Shown in pieces: positions 1 through 8,706 of a stretch of 64,000 nt of DNA. The notes under the pieces were generated by a model, which had not been told where the DNA came from, did not search any database, and was given only the letters and a program-made list of their open reading frames with translations. Positions within the stretch are counted from its first letter, which is position 1, and every line of letters starts with the position of its first letter. The translations under genes and the position numbers were made by a program. The stretch is from positions 186,001 to 250,000 of the forward strand of contig NZ_JAAAMH010000003.1 in the NCBI RefSeq assembly GCF_024105655.1. The letters run 5' to 3'. Source of the stretch: Aliihoeflea sp. 40Bstr573. GTDB lineage: Bacteria; Pseudomonadota; Alphaproteobacteria; Rhizobiales; Rhizobiaceae.

Positions 1-272
1 GCGGGTTCGGGTCGCTCGACGAAGTTGCGCAACTCTTTCAGACGCGCGAGATCCTTCTGGCCGGCTGGCTGCACTACCTTGCCTTTGATCTCTTCGTCGG
101 CGCGTGGATCGTGCGGCGCGGGCGTGTCGACGGCGTGCCGTTCTGGCTCGTGCTGCCCTGCCTGCCGCTGACATTCCTGTTCGGCCCTGTCGGTTATCTC
201 GCTTTCGTTGCCATCCGCGCCATACGGATTCAGGTTCGTGCCGCGCCCGCCATCGAGGGACGGCGACCATGA
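1..272 (+). CDS. ABA4-like (DUF4281) membrane protein, C-terminal part
   Basis: The gene enters from outside the window; its reading frame runs from base 3 to a TGA at 270-272. About 89 residues are visible, with the family pattern of a Trp-Leu-His-Tyr segment, a Phe-Asp-Leu-Phe motif (LHYLAFDLFVGAWIV) and a following hydrophobic helix (PFWLVLPCLPLTFLFGPVGY). This matches the DUF4281/ABA4 family, named after a plant protein needed for neoxanthin formation; bacterial members have no settled role. The stop overlaps the next start (ATGA), so the two membrane proteins are probably translated together. The start and N-terminal helices are not visible. Confidence 0.75.
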   Translation, partial: GFGSLDEVAQLFQTREILLAGWLHYLAFDLFVGAWIVRRGRVDGVPFWLVLPCLPLTFLFGPVGYLAFVAIRAIRIQVRAAPAIEGRRP

Positions 273-1105
273 CGACGCTCGCACTCGACGGTCGCGATTC
301 GCCGCCGCTGACGCTCAATTCGCTTCTTGGCTCGGAACGCGCACTCGCCGCGCTCGGATTGCTGCTGCTTGCGCTTTTGCCCCCGACGCTTTTCGCCGGC
401 CTCGTCGACGGACGGATGACCAACGACGTCACGGTCTGGTCGAAGCCGGTGAAGTTCCAGGTGGCGCTTGGTGTCTATGTTCTGACGCTCGCCTTCTTCG
501 CCCGCTGGCTGCCGGAAGGCACGCAGCAAAAGGGCTGGTATCGGATCTATATCGGCGCGGTGATCGGCGCGATCGGGCTCGAGACGATCTGGCTGATGGC
601 AGCAGCGGCGAATGGCGTGCCTGCGCATTTCAACGAGACGCCTGTCGGCGAGGTCATCTACATGGCGATGGGCGGTTTCGCGGTCGTCCTGACCTCCGCA
701 AGCGCCGTCTATGCCTGGCAGATCGGCCGCAACCGCCAGACGGAACTGGCGCCGGTCGTCAAGGAAAGCATCGTCGCGGGACTGGCGCTCGTCCTGCCGC
801 TGACGGTGATCACCGCTGGAACGATGAGCGCATTCGGCGGCCACTGGGTCGGCGGCGTGCGGTCCGATGCCGCCGGGCTCGCCATCTTCGGCTGGGCGCG
901 GGACGGGGGCGACCCGCGCGTGGCGCATTTCTTCTCGACCCATGCGATGCACTTCCTGCCCGTGGCCGGCCTTGGGTCGCTGGTGGTCTTCGGGCGGGAC
1001 GAGGTCAGGCCGATCCGCGTGGCCACGATCCTTCTCGTCGCGCTGGTGGCGTTCACCTTCGTGCAGGCGTTGGCTGGGCGGCCCTTCCTTGGCTTTCTGG
1101 GATGA
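269..1105 (+). CDS. Multi-pass membrane protein of unknown function
   Basis: This 278-residue protein has about seven hydrophobic segments, for instance near residues 28-48, 68-84, 97-113, 135-153, 172-190 and 255-275. A histidine-containing stretch (HFFSTHAMHFLPV, around residues 228-240) is the most distinctive motif. It starts at the ATG overlapping the stop of the DUF4281 gene, so it is translationally coupled to it. I do not recognise a characterised family. The pairing suggests a shared membrane role, but nothing in the sequence says which. Confidence 0.7.
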   Translation: MTTLALDGRDSPPLTLNSLLGSERALAALGLLLLALLPPTLFAGLVDGRMTNDVTVWSKPVKFQVALGVYVLTLAFFARWLPEGTQQKGWYRIYIGAVIGAIGLETIWLMAAAANGVPAHFNETPVGEVIYMAMGGFAVVLTSASAVYAWQIGRNRQTELAPVVKESIVAGLALVLPLTVITAGTMSAFGGHWVGGVRSDAAGLAIFGWARDGGDPRVAHFFSTHAMHFLPVAGLGSLVVFGRDEVRPIRVATILLVALVAFTFVQALAGRPFLGFLG

Positions 1106-1202
1106 GGGGCATCGCGCAGTTAACCTTCGGTTAAGCTTCGTATCGCATTCTTAACGAACGAATCGGACGTTCCTCCTCCTCCCAAGCACCGATTCCAAAC
1201 TC

Positions 1203-1228
1203 AGGCGGCCGCAAATGGCCGCCTTCCT
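1203..1228 (+). terminator. Candidate rho-independent terminator
   Basis: An 8-bp perfect stem (AGGCGGCC at 1203-1210, GGCCGCCT at 1217-1224) with a 6-nt loop is followed by TCCTTTG. It sits 98 bp after the upstream membrane protein gene and 67 bp before the dehydrogenase start. The T-run is weak, so termination is plausible but not certain. Confidence 0.5.
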
Positions 1229-1294
1229 TTGTGTCCTCCCCTTGCACTGCCTCCATGCTTCTGCAATCCGTCTCTCAACGGAAGGGAACTCGAC

Positions 1295-2047
1295 ATGCAG
1301 GACAAATTCGCGCTCGTCACCGGCGCGGGCTCCGGTATCGGGCAGGCGGTCGCGACCGCGCTCGTGCGGGCCGGGTGGCACACGATCTTCACCGGACGCC
1401 GGCAGGAAAAGCTCGACGCGGCGATGGCCGAAATCGGGCAGGCGCCGGCGCGGGGCCTTGCCATCGCCTGCGACGTCGCGCGCGCCGAACAGGTGGAAAA
1501 GCTCTTCGAGCGGGTGGAGGAGGAATTCGGTCGCATCGACCTTCTCTTCAACAATGCCGGCATGGGTTACAAATCGACGCTGATCGACGAGATACCGGTC
1601 GACGTGTGGCATGACGTCGTCGACGTCAACCTGACCGGCTCGTTCCTGTGCGCGCGCTCGGCTTTCGGCCTGATGCGCCGGCAACGCCCGATGGGTGGGC
1701 GGATCATCAACAACGGGTCGATCTCCGCTTACGCGCCGCGGCCGGGTTCGGTGCCCTACACCGCCACCAAGCACGCGATCACCGGCCTGACCAAGACGCT
1801 GGCGCTCGACGGGCGCGCCTTCGACATTGCCTGCGGGCAGATCGACATCGGCAATGCCTTCACCGAAATGGCCGCTCCGATGGCGCAAGGCGTGCCGCAG
1901 GCCAATGGCGAGATCGCGCCGGAAGCGGTGATGGACGTGCGCCATGTGGCCGACGCGGTTCTTCACATGGCGAGCCTGCCGCTCGACGCCAACGTCCTTT
2001 TCATGAACGTGATGGCGACGAAGATGCCGTTCGTCGGCCGCGGATAA
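1295..2047 (+). CDS. Short-chain dehydrogenase/reductase (SDR)
   Basis: This is a 250-residue classical SDR, an NAD(P)-dependent oxidoreductase. The cofactor motif TGAGSGIG is at residues 9-16, NNAG at 86-89, catalytic Asn near 112, Ser near 142-144, Tyr155 and Lys159 (YTATK). The substrate cannot be read from sequence. The ATG at 1295 was chosen because a GAAGGGA ribosome binding site lies 8 bases upstream and the Rossmann strand begins at once. It is probably monocistronic or weakly linked to the SLC13 permease 66 bp downstream. Confidence 0.88.
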   Translation: MQDKFALVTGAGSGIGQAVATALVRAGWHTIFTGRRQEKLDAAMAEIGQAPARGLAIACDVARAEQVEKLFERVEEEFGRIDLLFNNAGMGYKSTLIDEIPVDVWHDVVDVNLTGSFLCARSAFGLMRRQRPMGGRIINNGSISAYAPRPGSVPYTATKHAITGLTKTLALDGRAFDIACGQIDIGNAFTEMAAPMAQGVPQANGEIAPEAVMDVRHVADAVLHMASLPLDANVLFMNVMATKMPFVGRG

Positions 2048-2113
2048 TTTTTGGCCTGGCGGACCCGGCTGCGCCATTTGCGCGTTGGGTGGCGAAATCG
2101 GGGTCATGAGGAA

Positions 2114-3898
2114 ATGATGGCGGGAATTTTCGGCGGTTACGAAGCGACCGTGTCGCTTGTGCTGGTCGGCTTGCTGTTTGCGATGTTTGTCTGGGAAAAA
2201 TACCCTGCCGACGTCACGGCGGCGGCGGGCGCGGCGGTGTTCATTGTGCTCGGCTTCGTGCCCGCAGACCAGGCGATGGGCGTGTTTTCCAACTCCGCGC
2301 CGCTGACGATCGGCGCAATGTTCGTCCTGACCGGCGCGCTGGTCAGGACAGGCGTTCTGGAAACCGTCGCCGGGCTGGTTCTGGAGCGGGCCAAGAAGCA
2401 TCCCATGCTGGCCCTCGCCCTTTTCCTGATTGCGACGCTGGCGGCTTCCGCCTTCATGAACAACACGCCGGTCGTGCTGGTACTGATCCCCATCGTGATC
2501 CGGCTGGCAGGAGCGCTCGACATCGCCTCGACGCGGCTTCTCATCCCGATTTCCTATGCGGCGATCCTCGGCGGCACGCTGACGCTGATCGGCACGTCGA
2601 CCAATTTGCTCGTCGACGGCGTGGCGCGCGAGCAGGGGCTGGAGCCCTTTTCCATCTTCGAGATTACACCGATCGGAATCGTGACCGCGCTGACGGGCGT
2701 CTTGACGATGCTGGTGCTCGGCAGATTCCTGTTGCCTGACCGGCGCGAGGAGGGCGGCGAGGCGGTCCAGGAAGAGGAAGCGGAATTTCTCTCCGAGGTC
2801 ACGGTTCTCGCCGATGGCGCCTATACCGAAAAGCCGATCAAGGACATCGCCGACTTCAAGCAGCCGGGACTGCGCATTACCGGCGTGCGCTCGGAAGGCC
2901 GCACCGTGCGCAAGGATGTCGGCGACATTGTCCTGAAGAAGAACGACGCGCTGATCATCGTCGCCAAGTCGTCGGAACTTCTGACCCTCAGCGAAAAGGA
3001 AGGGCTGCGCGTCGGGCAGCGTCGCGGGGTGGTGCGCGAGGGCGAGCAGATCGCGGTCGAGGCCGTCGTCGCGCCGGGCCGCTACAGCCAGGGCACGCGC
3101 CTTTCCGGCCTGTCGCTCGGACGGCGCTTCGGCGTGCGCATCCTGGGTGTCCACCGCCATCGGCACGTGCCCGGGCCCGACCTTGGCAGCGTCATGCTGC
3201 GTCCGGCCGACCGGCTGCTGCTTGAAGGCACGTCGGAGGGGCTCGACGAACTCTCCGACCAGCACGATCTCGTTTCGGTGACGCGCTCGACCGCGCGCGC
3301 GTTCCGGCGAACCAAGGCGCCGCTGGCGCTGCTGGCGCTGGGTCTCGTCGTCGTGCTCGCCGCGTTCAACGTCATGGATATCGGCCTGCTGGCAATGATC
3401 GCGGTCGCCGCCATCCTGGTCCTGCGCTGCATCGATGCGGACGAGGCTTGGGGTTCGATCGACGGCGCGATCCTGATCCTGATCTTCTCGATGCTGATCG
3501 TCGGGCAGGGGCTGCAGAACACAGGCGCCGTCACCATGATCGTGGAGGGGCTGACGCCGCTGATGTCGACCGTCTCGCCCTTCGTGCTGCTCTTGATGGT
3601 CTACGCACTCGCCTCGACGCTGACGGAATGCGTGACGAACAACGCCGTTGCCGTGCTGGTGACGCCGATCGTGATCGGGCTGGGTCAACAGCTCGGCGTC
3701 GAGCCGCGCGCTCTGGTCGTCGCGGTGATGTTCGGCGCGAGCGCCAGCTTTGCGACGCCGATCGGCTACCAGACCAACACGCTGGTCTACGGCGCCGGCA
3801 ACTACCGTTTCTCGGATTTCGTCAAGATCGGCCTGCCGATGAACGTCCTCGTCGGCATCGCGACCTGTTTTGCGATCAGTTGGTATTACGGCCTTTGA
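2114..3898 (+). CDS. SLC13/DASS-type permease with RCK_C domains
   Basis: This 594-residue inner-membrane transporter of the divalent anion/sodium symporter type has two hydrophobic halves (about residues 1-210 and 395-594). Between them is a soluble region containing two TrkA-C (RCK_C) units, seen as the GDIVLKKNDALIIV and GSVMLRPADRLLL segments. The first half carries the family SNT-like motif (TSTNLLVDG) and the second TNNAVAVLVTPIV and ATPIGYQTNTLVYG. Substrates in this family include dicarboxylates, citrate, sulfate and sulfonates; which one applies here is unknown. ATG at 2114 or 2117 follows GAGGAA. Its last 23 bases overlap the convergent aminotransferase. Confidence 0.85.
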   Translation: MMAGIFGGYEATVSLVLVGLLFAMFVWEKYPADVTAAAGAAVFIVLGFVPADQAMGVFSNSAPLTIGAMFVLTGALVRTGVLETVAGLVLERAKKHPMLALALFLIATLAASAFMNNTPVVLVLIPIVIRLAGALDIASTRLLIPISYAAILGGTLTLIGTSTNLLVDGVAREQGLEPFSIFEITPIGIVTALTGVLTMLVLGRFLLPDRREEGGEAVQEEEAEFLSEVTVLADGAYTEKPIKDIADFKQPGLRITGVRSEGRTVRKDVGDIVLKKNDALIIVAKSSELLTLSEKEGLRVGQRRGVVREGEQIAVEAVVAPGRYSQGTRLSGLSLGRRFGVRILGVHRHRHVPGPDLGSVMLRPADRLLLEGTSEGLDELSDQHDLVSVTRSTARAFRRTKAPLALLALGLVVVLAAFNVMDIGLLAMIAVAAILVLRCIDADEAWGSIDGAILILIFSMLIVGQGLQNTGAVTMIVEGLTPLMSTVSPFVLLLMVYALASTLTECVTNNAVAVLVTPIVIGLGQQLGVEPRALVVAVMFGASASFATPIGYQTNTLVYGAGNYRFSDFVKIGLPMNVLVGIATCFAISWYYGL

Positions 3899-5057
3899 GA
3901 AACGTGGAAATCCGCTCGAGAGCCCGCAGGATGTTTTCCTCCGAGTTGGCGTAGGAAAGGCGGATGTAGCCTTCGCCGAGCGTGCCGAAATCGGGCCCGC
4001 CGATGAGGGCGACGCCGGCTTCCTCGAGCAGCGCGGAGGCAAGCTTCTTCGCCTGCCAGCCGGTCTGCGCGATATTCGGGAACGCGTAGAATGCACCCTT
4101 GGGCGTGATGCAGGAGATGCCGTCGATCTCGTTCAGGCCTTCCACCACCAATTTGCGGCGGCGGTCGAAGGCGCGCATCATCGTCTCCACCTCGTCCTGC
4201 GGGCCGTCGATGGCGGCGATGCCCGCATATTGCGATGGAGCGTTGACGCAGGACCAGCAATTGACGGCGAGCTTGCGCACCTTCCCGTAAAGCGAATCCG
4301 GCCAGATCGACCAGCCCATGCGCCAGCCGGTCATTGCCCAGGTCTTCGACCAGCCGTTGAGAACGATCAGCCGGTCGCGGATTTCGGGGAATTGCAGGAG
4401 CGACGTCGCAGTCTCGCCGTCATAGGTCATGACGTCGTAGATTTCGTCGGAGAGGATCGCGACATGCGGGTGGGCGGCAAGGCCGGCGACGAGCTTTTCG
4501 ATCTGCGCGCGCGGCGTGACGCCGCCGGTGGGGTTGGCGGGCGAGTTGAGGATCAGGAGCCGGGTCTGGGGCGTGATCAGCGCCAGCGTCTCCTCGGCGG
4601 AGAAGGCGAAGCCGTTTTCCTCGCGGATCGGCACCGGCACCGACTTTGCGCCGGTGTAGTCGATCATCGACTTGTAGATGGGAAAGCCCGGATCGGGGTA
4701 GAGGATCTCGGTTCCCGGCTCGCCGAACATCAGGATCGCTGCGTACATCGTCGGCTTGCCGCCGGGCATGATCATCAAGCTTTCGGGCGAGATCTCGACG
4801 CCGGTTGTCGTGAGCGTGCGGCGGGCGACCGCTTCGCGCGTGGCGAGAAGGCCGGTCGCGGGCGTATAGCCGTGATGGCCGTCGCGCAGGGCCTTCACCG
4901 CCGCCTCGACGATGTGCTCGGGCGTGCGGAAATCGGGCTGGCCGATGCCCAGATTGACGACGTCCTTGCCGGACTGGGAAAGTTCCGTCGCGCGGGCCAG
5001 AACGGCGAAGGCGTTTTCCTCGCCTATGCGGTCGAATGCGGAAATCGTCTGGAGCAT
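3876..5057 (-). CDS. PLP-dependent class I/II aminotransferase (aspartate aminotransferase-like)
   Basis: This fold-type I aminotransferase has about 393 residues. It shows the PLP-phosphate and ring contacts typical of the family: the N-terminal GIGQPDF motif, the NSPANPTGG segment, the SDEIYD aspartate, the Schiff-base lysine in the SKTWAMTGWRMG motif, and the C-terminal arginine in IRLSYA. Members move amino groups between aspartate or other amino acids and 2-oxoglutarate. The ATG at 5057 is preferred because homologues start near this point, although the frame stays open for 22 more codons. A GGGAGG lies 12 bases upstream, a long spacing. The donor amino acid is not resolved. Confidence 0.88.
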   Translation of the reverse strand: MLQTISAFDRIGEENAFAVLARATELSQSGKDVVNLGIGQPDFRTPEHIVEAAVKALRDGHHGYTPATGLLATREAVARRTLTTTGVEISPESLMIMPGGKPTMYAAILMFGEPGTEILYPDPGFPIYKSMIDYTGAKSVPVPIREENGFAFSAEETLALITPQTRLLILNSPANPTGGVTPRAQIEKLVAGLAAHPHVAILSDEIYDVMTYDGETATSLLQFPEIRDRLIVLNGWSKTWAMTGWRMGWSIWPDSLYGKVRKLAVNCWSCVNAPSQYAGIAAIDGPQDEVETMMRAFDRRRKLVVEGLNEIDGISCITPKGAFYAFPNIAQTGWQAKKLASALLEEAGVALIGGPDFGTLGEGYIRLSYANSEENILRALERISTFLKGRNTN

Positions 5058-5136
5058 ATGTTCGCCAAGCCTCCCGTCTTGCAGATCGGGCTCGTTTGTG
5101 GGAGCGCTGGACGGCAATGTCAAACGGGAGAGGCGA

Positions 5137-5823
5137 ATGGCGCGGGAGTTGAGCGGCTGGACGGCGCGGCCGATGCCGCCGCGGCAGGCCCATGACGGGC
5201 GCTATGTGCGGCTCGAACCGCTCAATGCGGACGATCATGGCGACCAGCTCTTCGAGGCATCGAGCGTGCCCGATGCAGGCGAGCGCATGCGCTATCTCTC
5301 CGATGTCCCGCCGTCCGACCGCTCCGCGCTGCAGCCCTGGCTCGACCGGTTCCAGGCATCGCCCGACCCGATGTTCTTCGCCTGCGTCGACAAGGCGGAC
5401 GGGCGGGCCAAGGGGCGCATGGCCTTGATGCGGATCGACCGGGCGAACGGAGTGGCCGAAGTCGGTCACATCTACTGGGGTCCGCAAATGGCGAAGAGCC
5501 GGATGGCGACCGAGACGATCTATCTTCTCGCGCGCCATCTCTTCGACGAACTCGGCTATCGCCGCTTTGAGTGGAAGTGCAACGACCGCAACGTGGCATC
5601 GCGCCGCGCAGCGCGCCGCTTCGGCTTCGACTATGAAGGCGTCTTTCGCCAGCACATGGTGATCAAGGGCGAGAGCCGCGATACGGCCTGGTATGCGATG
5701 CTGGACGGCGACTGGCCGGCGCGGCGCGCGGCCTTCGAAGCTTGGCTCGACGAGGACAATTTCGACCGCGATGGCCAGCAGAAGCGGAAGCTGGAAGAGT
5801 TCGCGGCAGCAAAGAGCGAATGA
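5137..5823 (+). CDS. GNAT family N-acetyltransferase (RimJ/RimL-like)
   Basis: This is a 228-residue acetyltransferase of the GNAT superfamily, which transfers acetyl from acetyl-CoA to an amine. An N-terminal strand (YVRLEPL) resembles RimL-type enzymes. The core includes EVGHIYWGP followed by the helix MATETIYLLARHLFDELGYR and the C-terminal WKCNDRNVASRRAARRFGF motif. That pattern is common in predicted ribosomal-protein or amino-acid acetyltransferases, but the substrate is unknown. ATG 5137 follows GGGAGAGG. It is divergent from the aminotransferase and overlaps the next small gene. Confidence 0.85.
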   Translation: MARELSGWTARPMPPRQAHDGRYVRLEPLNADDHGDQLFEASSVPDAGERMRYLSDVPPSDRSALQPWLDRFQASPDPMFFACVDKADGRAKGRMALMRIDRANGVAEVGHIYWGPQMAKSRMATETIYLLARHLFDELGYRRFEWKCNDRNVASRRAARRFGFDYEGVFRQHMVIKGESRDTAWYAMLDGDWPARRAAFEAWLDEDNFDRDGQQKRKLEEFAAAKSE

Positions 5824-6017
5824 TGGATCGGGATACGAAAAATTCGGCGATTGCGGCGGCGGTCATCCTGGCCGGCATCGGCCTCATCGCCTATTTCATG
5901 CCGGCGATCATGCTGGCGGCGATCGAGATTTCGCCCTGGCTCGCGGGCGCGGTGGCCGGGCTTTTCCTGGTCGCGTTCTTCATGATCTTCTGGGTGCGCG
6001 GACGGTTCAGACGCTGA
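5820..6017 (+). CDS. Small membrane protein of unknown function
   Basis: This 65-residue protein has two predicted helices, near residues 10-27 and 34-58, and a basic C-terminus (RGRFRR). The start ATG at 5820 overlaps the stop of the acetyltransferase (ATGA), indicating coupled translation. Its last 11 bases overlap the convergent NicO gene. Length, hydrophobicity and coupling support a real gene, but no family was recognised. Confidence 0.6.
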   Translation: MMDRDTKNSAIAAAVILAGIGLIAYFMPAIMLAAIEISPWLAGAVAGLFLVAFFMIFWVRGRFRR

Positions 6018-7080
6018 GGCTTGCCGTCAGGAGCGTCACGCCAAGCAGGAACACGAAGGCGGCGCCGGCGATTTCGATCGTCATGTGAATGCGGTTGCCG
6101 GTGCGCCCGTCGCCGGCGAAGGCGACGGCCCAGTTCTTGGCGGTGACGGCCATGGTGGCGAGCAGCGAAACGGTGATGGCCGTGCCGATCGCCATCGCGA
6201 AGACCGACAGGAAGCCGCCGAGCCACAGACCGTTCAAAAACGCGAAGGACAGGACGACCAGCGCGCCGGTGCAAGGGCGCAGGCCGACCGCGACGATGGC
6301 CGCCCAGGCCGTCTTCCAGCCGAAGCGGTCGCCCGTCAGAAGCGCCGGGTCGGGCGCATGGGAATGGCCGCAGGTCGCGCAGACGCCGTCATGCCCATGA
6401 ACGTGCGCATGATCGTGATGGTGGTCATGCGTGCAGGCTTCGCCGTGGTCGTGGTGATGTTCATGCGCATGGTCGTGCACGGCCGCAGAGAGGGCGCGGA
6501 CGGGGCGGCCCCAGACGAGGCCGGCAAGCGACGGCCCGGCCTTCTTCCACAGGAGCCATGCACCGAAGGCGGCGATCAGCGCGAAGCTAGCGATCTCGAG
6601 AAAGCGCGTGGCGTCGGTCATGGAGACGGCGGTGCCGCGCAGCATCAAATAGACCGCGCCCATGACGACGATCGCGGTGAGCGCCTGCAGCATGGCCGAG
6701 ACGAAGGACAGCATCACACCGCGCCTCAGCGCCACCTCGTTCGCCAGCATGTAGGACGAGATGACCGCCTTGCCGTGGCCGGGGCCGGCGGCGTGGAAGA
6801 TGCCGTAGGCGAAGGACAGGCCGACGAGCAGCCAGACGCCCGAGCCTCCGTCCCGCATGGAACGAAGGGCGCCGGTCAGCGAGCGGTAGAAATCCTGCTG
6901 CTGGGCGTTGATCCAGTTGAGCGTGCCGGCCAACACGCCCGTCGAGGGCGCAGCGACTTCCGCCGCGCCGATGCCGAGCGAGCTTTGCGCGTGGGCATGG
7001 CCGAGGAAATGGGTGGCGACATAGACGACCGCGACCCCTGCGAAGAAAACGCGCACGGTGCGCTTGGAAAGCTGCATCAT
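6007..7080 (-). CDS. NicO-family nickel/cobalt transporter (RcnA-like)
   Basis: This 357-residue inner-membrane protein of the NicO/RcnA type moves Ni or Co ions, usually outwards. Six or so helices flank a histidine-rich loop of about residues 200-245 (repeated HDH, HHH and HVHGH units plus a Cys-Ala-Thr-Cys pair) that likely binds metal. The family signature appears in FHAAGPGHGKAVISSY and in VGLRPCTGALVVL. An N-terminal helix may act as a signal anchor. The ATG overlaps the stop of the DUF1007 gene, an arrangement common for this transporter and its partner. Direction of transport is inferred from family only. Confidence 0.88.
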   Translation of the reverse strand: MMQLSKRTVRVFFAGVAVVYVATHFLGHAHAQSSLGIGAAEVAAPSTGVLAGTLNWINAQQQDFYRSLTGALRSMRDGGSGVWLLVGLSFAYGIFHAAGPGHGKAVISSYMLANEVALRRGVMLSFVSAMLQALTAIVVMGAVYLMLRGTAVSMTDATRFLEIASFALIAAFGAWLLWKKAGPSLAGLVWGRPVRALSAAVHDHAHEHHHDHGEACTHDHHHDHAHVHGHDGVCATCGHSHAPDPALLTGDRFGWKTAWAAIVAVGLRPCTGALVVLSFAFLNGLWLGGFLSVFAMAIGTAITVSLLATMAVTAKNWAVAFAGDGRTGNRIHMTIEIAGAAFVFLLGVTLLTASLSV

Positions 7081-7736
7081 CCGGACGCTCCGCAGGTGAT
7101 TTCGAGACGCGTGGCGAAGAGTTTGGAATAGTCGACACCGCCGGGCTCGTTGAAGAAGGCCTCAGTCAGCGTTTGCTGGTTCTGGGCAAGCGCCTCGTCA
7201 GGGTCGGGGCGCACGACCTCCTTGGCACACGCGTCGGGCATCGAGGCGACGACGAGATTGCTGTCATCGTAGAAATCGATCGCGGTGTAGAAGGTCGGGT
7301 CGTAGACGCCGAAACGGAGATTGCCGGCAAGCGGCAGTTCCTCCACCGGCGTCGACTCGAAGAGGATGAGGAGCTGCTGGTCCTCCAGCGAGGCGACGAT
7401 CCGTTCGGGCGGGGACATCTCGATGTCCTTGCCATCGGCGGTGACGAACTGGAAGTAGTCGAACTCGGCAAGCGATTCCAGGATGACCGAGCCGACCATT
7501 TCGAGCTCTTCGGCGTCGAGCTTCAGGTCCTTGTTGCGGTCGAATTCGAAGATGACGGTCGAGGAGAACAGGTCGTCAAAGCGCCAGACATGGCGCAGCG
7601 CCTGTACGTTCTCGCCCTCGGTGGCGATCTCAAGGCGCGCTTCGGCAAAGACGTGCGGATGTGCGGCAGCCGGAGCGGCGCCGGCTGCAAGCGCGCCGGT
7701 CGCAAGCAGAACAGTTCGAAAGCGGATCGCCATCAT
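7077..7736 (-). CDS. DUF1007 periplasmic protein, partner of the NicO transporter
   Basis: This 219-residue protein has a signal peptide (about residues 1-25, ending AAAHPHVFAEA). DUF1007 proteins begin with a His-Pro-His after cleavage, seen here as AHPHVF, and are usually encoded next to nickel/cobalt NicO transporters. A role in periplasmic metal handling is inferred. A start at 7736 or at the adjacent ATG 7733 is possible; a GAGGGG sits just upstream and spaces better with 7733. It overlaps the downstream NicO gene by 4 bp. Confidence 0.85.
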   Translation of the reverse strand: MMAIRFRTVLLATGALAAGAAPAAAHPHVFAEARLEIATEGENVQALRHVWRFDDLFSSTVIFEFDRNKDLKLDAEELEMVGSVILESLAEFDYFQFVTADGKDIEMSPPERIVASLEDQQLLILFESTPVEELPLAGNLRFGVYDPTFYTAIDFYDDSNLVVASMPDACAKEVVRPDPDEALAQNQQTLTEAFFNEPGGVDYSKLFATRLEITCGASG

Positions 7737-7806
7737 GCCCCTCGGTGATTTGCGTGGGAACAGTCTAGCAGAATCGCGGCAAGAATGGGGAGCCCGAAGG
7801 GGACGA

Positions 7807-8706
7807 TTAGCCGCGCTCGTTTTCCTTGAACCATTGAGCCAGGAAGTCGACGAACAGCCGGATCTTGGCCGGCAGATAGCGGCGGTGCGGATAGACGGCA
7901 TAGATGCCGCCGTCGCGCGGTACGTAGTCGTCGAGCACCGAAACGAGTTCGCCGCTTTCCAGTGCGGGCGCCGCGATGAAATCCGGCAAGGGCGCAAATC
8001 CGAGCCCCGCACAGGCGGCCGCGCGCGTCGTCAGCGGGCTGTTGACCTCAATCGGGCCGGAAACGGCAACGCTTGTCATCTCGCCATTGTCGCGGCGGAA
8101 AGGCCAGTTGGAGAGCCAGCGGCCATTGGTGTCGATGATGCAGGGCAGCTTGGCGAGTTCGGCCGGCTGCGTCGGAGTGCCAACGCGGGCGAGGAGTTCG
8201 GGCGAGCCGCAGATCCGAATCTGGAAAGGTGAGAGCCGCCGGGCGATCATCGAGGAATCGGCAAGGCGCGTGATGCGGATTGCCAGATCGAAGCCTTCCT
8301 CGACGAGATCGACGAAGCGGTCGTCGAGATGAATCTCGAGCGTGATGTCGGGATGAGCCTTGGCGAAGTCGACGAGCGAGCGGCCGATCGCCGCGTCGCC
8401 GAAGGTGCGCGGCGCGGTGAGTTTGATGCGACCCTTCACGTCGCCGGACGATTCGCGCACCGTCTCGGCGAGGCTGTCGATCTCGCGCACGAGTTCGGAG
8501 GCGCGCTTGTAGTAGGCGTGGCCGGTTTCGGTCAGCGAGAACTGCCGCGTCGTGCGGTTGAGGAGCAGCGCGCCGAGTTCGTCCTCCAACTCGCGGACAT
8601 ACTTGGACAGCAGCGCCTTGGAGCGGCCGATCTTGCGCGCGGCGGCGGAAAAGCCCTCGGCCTCCACCACGTCGATGAAGGCACGCATGCGGGTCAGGGT
8701 ATCCAT
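7807..8706 (-). CDS. LysR-type transcriptional regulator
   Basis: This is a 299-residue LysR-family regulator. The N-terminal winged helix-turn-helix (about residues 3-62) includes FSAAARKIGRSKALLSKYV and LGALLLNRTTR. The rest is the periplasmic-binding-like effector domain. Its ATG overlaps the amidase stop by one base (TGATG), so it is co-transcribed with the amidase rather than divergent from it, as is more usual for LysR genes. Effector and targets are unknown; local autoregulation of the amidase operon is a guess. Confidence 0.9.
   Translation of the reverse strand: MDTLTRMRAFIDVVEAEGFSAAARKIGRSKALLSKYVRELEDELGALLLNRTTRQFSLTETGHAYYKRASELVREIDSLAETVRESSGDVKGRIKLTAPRTFGDAAIGRSLVDFAKAHPDITLEIHLDDRFVDLVEEGFDLAIRITRLADSSMIARRLSPFQIRICGSPELLARVGTPTQPAELAKLPCIIDTNGRWLSNWPFRRDNGEMTSVAVSGPIEVNSPLTTRAAACAGLGFAPLPDFIAAPALESGELVSVLDDYVPRDGGIYAVYPHRRYLPAKIRLFVDFLAQWFKENERG

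Noticed and set aside
1295-2047. The SDR as the missing 3-hydroxyacyl-CoA dehydrogenase of the aromatic module
   Set aside because: It is over 11 kb away, has no copy of the 21-bp palindrome, and SDR substrates cannot be guessed from the motifs seen.
1151-4096. A very long open frame (981 codons) on the minus strand
   Set aside because: It lies opposite the dehydrogenase and SLC13 permease, is Arg/His/Gln-rich with no domain, and is the usual antisense shadow of GC-rich genes.
6360-6480. A CAT-rich tract that looks like a short tandem repeat
   Set aside because: It encodes the His-rich metal-binding loop of the NicO transporter; the repetition is at protein level and irregular in DNA.
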